Source: Nocardia sp. NBC_00403 (GTDB taxonomy: Bacteria > Actinomycetota > Actinomycetes > Mycobacteriales > Mycobacteriaceae). Taken from it: a stretch of 64,000 bases of DNA. Shown piece by piece: positions 46,601-52,600 of this stretch. The notes under the pieces are model-generated. The model did not search any database, was not told where the DNA came from, and worked only from the letters and a program-made list of their open reading frames with translations. Within the stretch, counting starts at the first letter, position 1, and the number at the start of each line of letters is the position of its first letter. Location of the stretch: positions 5,828,001 to 5,892,000 of the forward strand of contig NZ_CP107939.1 in NCBI RefSeq assembly GCF_036046055.1, written 5' to 3'. Made by a program: the position numbers and the translations under genes.

Positions 46601-49600
46601 GCCGATTCGGCCAGCTGGGATTGGTGGTCAAGACATTCGTGGACGCAGAGGCCCGCGAGCTCAGCGACCGTGTGTCTACGTTGGGTCGAAAGCTCGTCGC
46701 CTTGGCCGCGGACTTGAGCATGCGGCCCACCGATCCCAGTTTCCCGCACCGGCTCGCGGCCTTGGCCGAGTACGACGACCAGCTCGCGACGGAATTCGAG
46801 GAGCTGATCTCGCGTATGCCCGGCGATCGTCTGCCGGTCAGCAATCGCCATCAGGCGCGACCGCAATCGGTGTTGAGTTTCGGTGCGAGCGCGGTTCGGC
46901 ACAACAGCACGGAGGTCAGCAAAGCCACCTCAGCACGCGTGATCGGCGAGGTGTGGGAGATCGCGCCGGTGGAGACCGCGCGCGCGATGGAGGAGGGAGG
47001 GGTTGAGGCACTGCACGCACCGCTGCACATCGGACTGCAACTGCGGGCCGCCGGTGTGACGATGCCGATCATCTCGCCCGGTTCGGCTATCGACGCCGAG
47101 GTCGCGGCGATCGCGATCAACGCCGACATCACCCTCACGGTGTCCTCGATCGACCAGCTACACACGGTTGCGCGCACCGCACGAACACTCGGCGCCACCG
47201 CCAAGATCGCCGTCGAATTCGACACCGGTAAACACGCGGGCGGCATTTCACCCAGCCAACGTCCAGAGCTGATCGAACGCCTGAACGAATACTCCGATGT
47301 GATCCCAGATGTCCATTGCTTCACCGAGCTGGCTCACGACGATGACCCGTGGCACCCGATGAACGACCGTCAAGTCCACCTTATGCACCAGCTTGCGCCC
47401 GAGTACAACACCTACCACATCGCAGGTGACGCGCTCGCAGTGCGACCGCAACTATGTCCCTCCCCCGCTGTCCGCTTGGGTGCACCCTTGTACGGGTATC
47501 TTCCCGGTGAGTCGCCGAACCTGGCATTGCAACCCTCAATCACACGCTGGGCGCGTGTCGCGTTCGTTAAAACGGTGCCCGCCGATGAAGGGCACGGCTA
47601 CCTGGGTGTGCCAGCGGGTCGCGAACGGCAGATCGCGTGGGTCGGGCTGGGGTACCCGGACGGTGTGCCCCATGATCTGGGCACGTGGGACCAGGGCCTG
47701 TGGGTGCTGATCAACGGCGTGCGATGTCCGATCGCCGGTCCGGTGTCGATGGACCAGCTCCCCGTCGAAGTACCTGCCGGGGTGCACATTTCAGAGGGCG
47801 ACATCGTCGTGCTCGCCGGACCCGGCATCGACGGTGAACCCACCGCGCAGCAGTGGTCTACCGCATTGGACGTGCCGTTGGACCAGTTCGCGAGCGCGCC
47901 ACCCGGCCGCACCCGGGTGGTGGTGCACGACGGGGTCGACCTCGTCATGGACCCCATGTACGCGCGCAGCAAGGTGAACCCATCCGTCGCCTCGGCATCG
48001 GCCACCGTCAGCACCGACGCGCTCACGAACAACCTGACTGTGGCGCGCCGACGATTCAACGAGGAGATCGACGAATACAACCGGATCCACGGGACCAAAC
48101 TGGCCGCACCTCGAATCATGCTGGTGGTGAAGGGAAATGCGTACGGTTTCGACGCTGAAATCCTTGCCCGCGCAGCGGAGGCGGCGGGCGTCGATGCAAT
48201 CGGAGGAGCGCAGATCGACGAGGTGGTCAAGCTACGCGCCTCGGGTATCGGTGTCCCGTTGCTGGCATGGCAGACCAACCCCCGCTCAGACTTCGAGTCA
48301 GCAATCAGATCGAATGTAGCGGTGGGGGTTTCGTCGGAGGCGGTACTGCGCGCGGTGGCCGCGGCCGCCGAGCGGGTCGGGGAGCCTGCGACGGTGCATC
48401 TCGCTGTCAACACCGGCTTGAACCGTGAAGGATTGTCCGCGAACGAACTCGCTCGACTGATTCCCATACTCCTCGACGAGGTCGACAGCGGCCGGATCGT
48501 GCTCGAGGGTCTGATGTCTCACGCCGATCTCGACGAAACAAAATCGGACAGGCACTACCAGCGCTTCATGGAGGCAGTCGACACCCTGGCAGAGGCCGGT
48601 CTGCACCCAAGCATGTTGCACCTATGGGCCAGCATGGCGACAGATATCCCACCGGACCGACGCATGACGCTGGTCCGGTTGGGAACGCTGCTCTACGGGC
48701 GATGGTGGGACTTCGGACCGCACCCGGAACTGCAAGATGTACTGGAGATCCGCACTCGGGTCGCTGACACGATCCACGTCCGCGCTGGCGACGGTGCGGG
48801 GCTGCACCACCGCTGGACCGCCGAGTGTGACACCATCCTCGCGCGGATCCCGATCGGCTCCGCCGACCTTCCACTGCCCAACCCGAACATGCCGTTCGAT
48901 GTGGCGATCAATGGCAGATGGTACCCGAAGGTCGGCCCCGCCGAACGACACCACATCCTGGTCGACCTGGGCCCCGACTCAGAGATCGGTGCGAACACCG
49001 AGGTCGTCGTGCTCGGTGCGGCAGAGCGGGGTGAACCCACGGTAGCCGACTGGGTAGAGGCCGGATTCGCCCAAGGACCAGCCCTCGGCCCTGGTGTTCA
49101 CGTTGAGATCGTGTCGAGCCCTCCCGCCCAAGCCTCCATCTCCGAGCCCACTCCGGGGCCGCCACCCTCGACACCCACAACAGATCCCCAGGCCGAGCGT
49201 GCCTTCTGGACCATCGATTTCGACCATTACGGCGATCTCGTTCAGGACCCGGCCGACCACGACAATTTCGATGACCGACCAGGAGAAGCCGGCGAGGAGC
49301 CGGGTGATGTCCCCGAGCCCGTCGACCAACTGCTCGACAGGTCAGTTCCGCGTGGTGACACACCGGAGTGGGTGCGCCCAGATGAGTGGAATCCGGGGCG
49401 AGCGGCCGACGTCGCTGGCAGGTCACCGTGGGCTGCGCGCGAAGTGGGCACGGACTTCGTGGCTGATTCGACGAGGCGTCCACCACACGCAGGTCCGGCT
49501 GTACCCGCCCCGCCCCGCTTCCCTGACGAACACAACGAGGAACCCGATCGGCACCATCGTGAACCTCCAGGCGACCAACGTGGCCCGAAAAGCACCGCGC

Positions 49601-52600
49601 CCGAACCTCAATCCAATCCTGGACCAAGATCCCGTGCCACCTTCGACGATGGCGCGGAGACAAGAGCCGAACTGCAACTGGCAGCACCCCAGCCGAACGC
49701 CGAACGTGGTGTAGCCCAGGCGTCGGGGACAATCGACCTCACCCCTGAGAGGTCGGATTCGCCTGGTACCGATGACGTGCCTGGAACGACCGCGCAGTCC
49801 GAGCAACGATCGGGTGCCGATGCACAGCATGAGACATCCCGCGCTGCGGCTCCACGGAAGTCTGCCATGCCGACACCGTGGACCGCGGCGAACAGTGCTG
49901 GACGGGCCATAGCACCGCCCGGCCCGACCGCGCATGTCATGCATACACCCTGGACCGAGCGAGATCTCATGGAGCAGGGTGGTGCCGCGTTCACGCCCTG
50001 GCCGACTGCCGGTCGGGTCGCTCCAGCGGGCCCCGCTCCTGAATGGGCCGACGTACACGACCAACTGTCACGGACCCACGTACCGCCCGGAAATGCTGCT
50101 GCCGACGGCCGCGGTGCAGAGCTCGCCGCTCGATCGAATCCTGATGCGGCTCCACACGATCGCAGTCCGACAGGGTTACCTGCGTTGGCTGACCATCGCG
50201 ATTCATCCGAGGTCGACAGTGCTGGCAACGCCAGTGAGGAGACACACACGAGCACTTCTCCAGCGATCACTGTCGATGGTCCGACAGACCCCGATCACAC
50301 GGGCGCCGAGTGGGCGGCGGTCGCAGACATGTTGGACCGCTGGTTTGTATCGTCCGAGGAGAAGGCTCTGCCCGGCTTGGTCACCGATGTCCGGTTCTTG
50401 AACGACCAGATACGGCGGCCCGCGACAATCGATCCGCTGACCTGGGTGTTCGGTTTGGCGACAGTGGTAGCGGACCGCCTCATGACCTTGGCGACCGGGA
50501 TCCCACAGCGGTCACAAACTGGTCTTCCAGGGGGTGTGCGGGACGAGGCAGAATCGATACTCGCCCAGCCGTCGCCCGAGGCGAAGGAGCGCGTGTGGGT
50601 GGTCTTGGAGAGGTTGCGCCAGGAGGCGCTGTTCCCAGCCCCTCCCGCGGCGGGCGACGACGAGCCGGAGATTGCGGCGACATCGACGCCAGTCGACTAC
50701 GACTGGGATTGGCCGTTCGAGGTTGACGCGGCGTTCGACGGGCTCGGTTACAAGCCAAAGAAATACATGGAATTGCGGGAGTATGCACAAGATCTCGAAC
50801 AACGTTTCGGCACTGTCCATGTAGAGGACGTCGGAGTTACCGACGGCGATCTACCGATTTCCATTGTCACGATCCCGGGACCGCCCGGTTCGCCCACGAA
50901 GCTTGTGTACAACCTCGATCATGTCGACGAATACTTCTCCTCCGGGACCGCTGAAGCTGCGATGCACCTCCTGGCGACGAACCCGGCAGCCCGCACGGAA
51001 ACCGTGGTCTTCTATCTGGCTGTCGATCCTGATGCCGCCGTCCGGTCGGAGAACTGGGACACATCCCGCTGGCCGCTCCGGACCGGTGGCCACTTCCAGG
51101 ACAGTTCCCGCCAGATCCCTGACGAGCAAATAGAACACCGATTCGGCACGGGATGGTCGGCAGCAGTGATGCGTACGTTTGTCGAGGTGCTGCATAGGAT
51201 CAAGCCAGATATCATAGTTGCACTTCACAACAGCTTTTTCGAACCACCCTATGTCGGGGTCACCGAGCCCGTGCGTGGGCTACCCGCCATCGTGGCCAGG
51301 GCTTCCGCGGAGGCGGGGTCACCCGCACGAGGACCCGACCACGAGTGGCCGAACGCCGTTCGACTTGGACCAGGCGTCGTGTTGCTGCCCGACGACTCAT
51401 ACTGGGCAAAAATCGCCGACGATGTGTACGAATACACCGGAAAGCGACCGATTGTGGCGTTTGCAGAAGGACAAATATGGCATCGGCGTTTCACTCCACG
51501 CCATACTGTCGGCGAAGCGCGTGATTTCGCCAAACAGCAACTGAGAGGAATGAAGAAGACCGTCACACGCCTGGCAGAAACCTCCCCATCACATCTTTCA
51601 GCGGCAGGAAAGAACTTCTTCGACGCAACAGGTAAAGAACTCGTCAAAGAATGGCGGCTTCGGGCTGAGAAGAATTCAGACGAGGTTGCCGCGGATCATA
51701 TCTGGGCTTACCTGTACTTGCTCCGGATGCTCGGCCAATTGCTGCACCACGCCAGGAATCTGCAACGCAATGGAATGAATGAGCCCTGGCTTGACAAGGT
51801 CGTTGCCCAGCTGCGTCGGCGATTTGCCATCTTGGACCGACAACTGGTGCATACCTATGGGATCGAACCTGCCGAGTTCCAGCGTTCGGTGGAGGCACAA
51901 CTCAAGATCACGCTAGGTGTGGGTCGAGAAATCGTACCCATGACCAGTACATTCGGAGGCCCAGCCGACGTCGAGACCACCACCGATGTCGACGAAAGCC
52001 AGACCCCCACCGACAACAACGCAGACAGGACAGTCACAGTTGCCACTCCGCACGATACTTCCAACACTCCAGCGCAATCACGCACTTCGCAGACTGGGGA
52101 CTCGCCAGAGGGAGATTCGAATTCGGGCAGACGCCGGTTCACGGCGGACGCTGGGAATCCGCTCGCCGGAGCGGTCGGACACGCAAAACTGGGCACGACA
52201 CGATGGGCGATTCCAGGGCAGGCAGATCCTGCGGCGTTCCGTGCGGCGCGGTCGCCATGGACCGGCCATTCGTCGACCGACGACATTGAGTTCGGCGGGG
52301 AGATGCGGCCGCCACACGTCAGCCCGCACGTGCCCGAGGTCAACCGCTTCCCCAGGCGAAGGAATCACGCGCCAATAGAGAGCGTCGACACCGAACAAGA
52401 CCTCGTGCAGTCGACGGACGCTGACACCGGGCGGATGACGCCGCCACCTGACAACAACCCGTTCGAAGGCGGCAGTGGCCCCAAGCGCGGCGCTCAGCCA
52501 AAGCCCAAGGCCGCCTCCAACGACATTCCGGACCCCAACCCGATCACGAATGTACTGAACAATCAGATCACAGTGAATCGATTGAATATCGGCGGCGATC

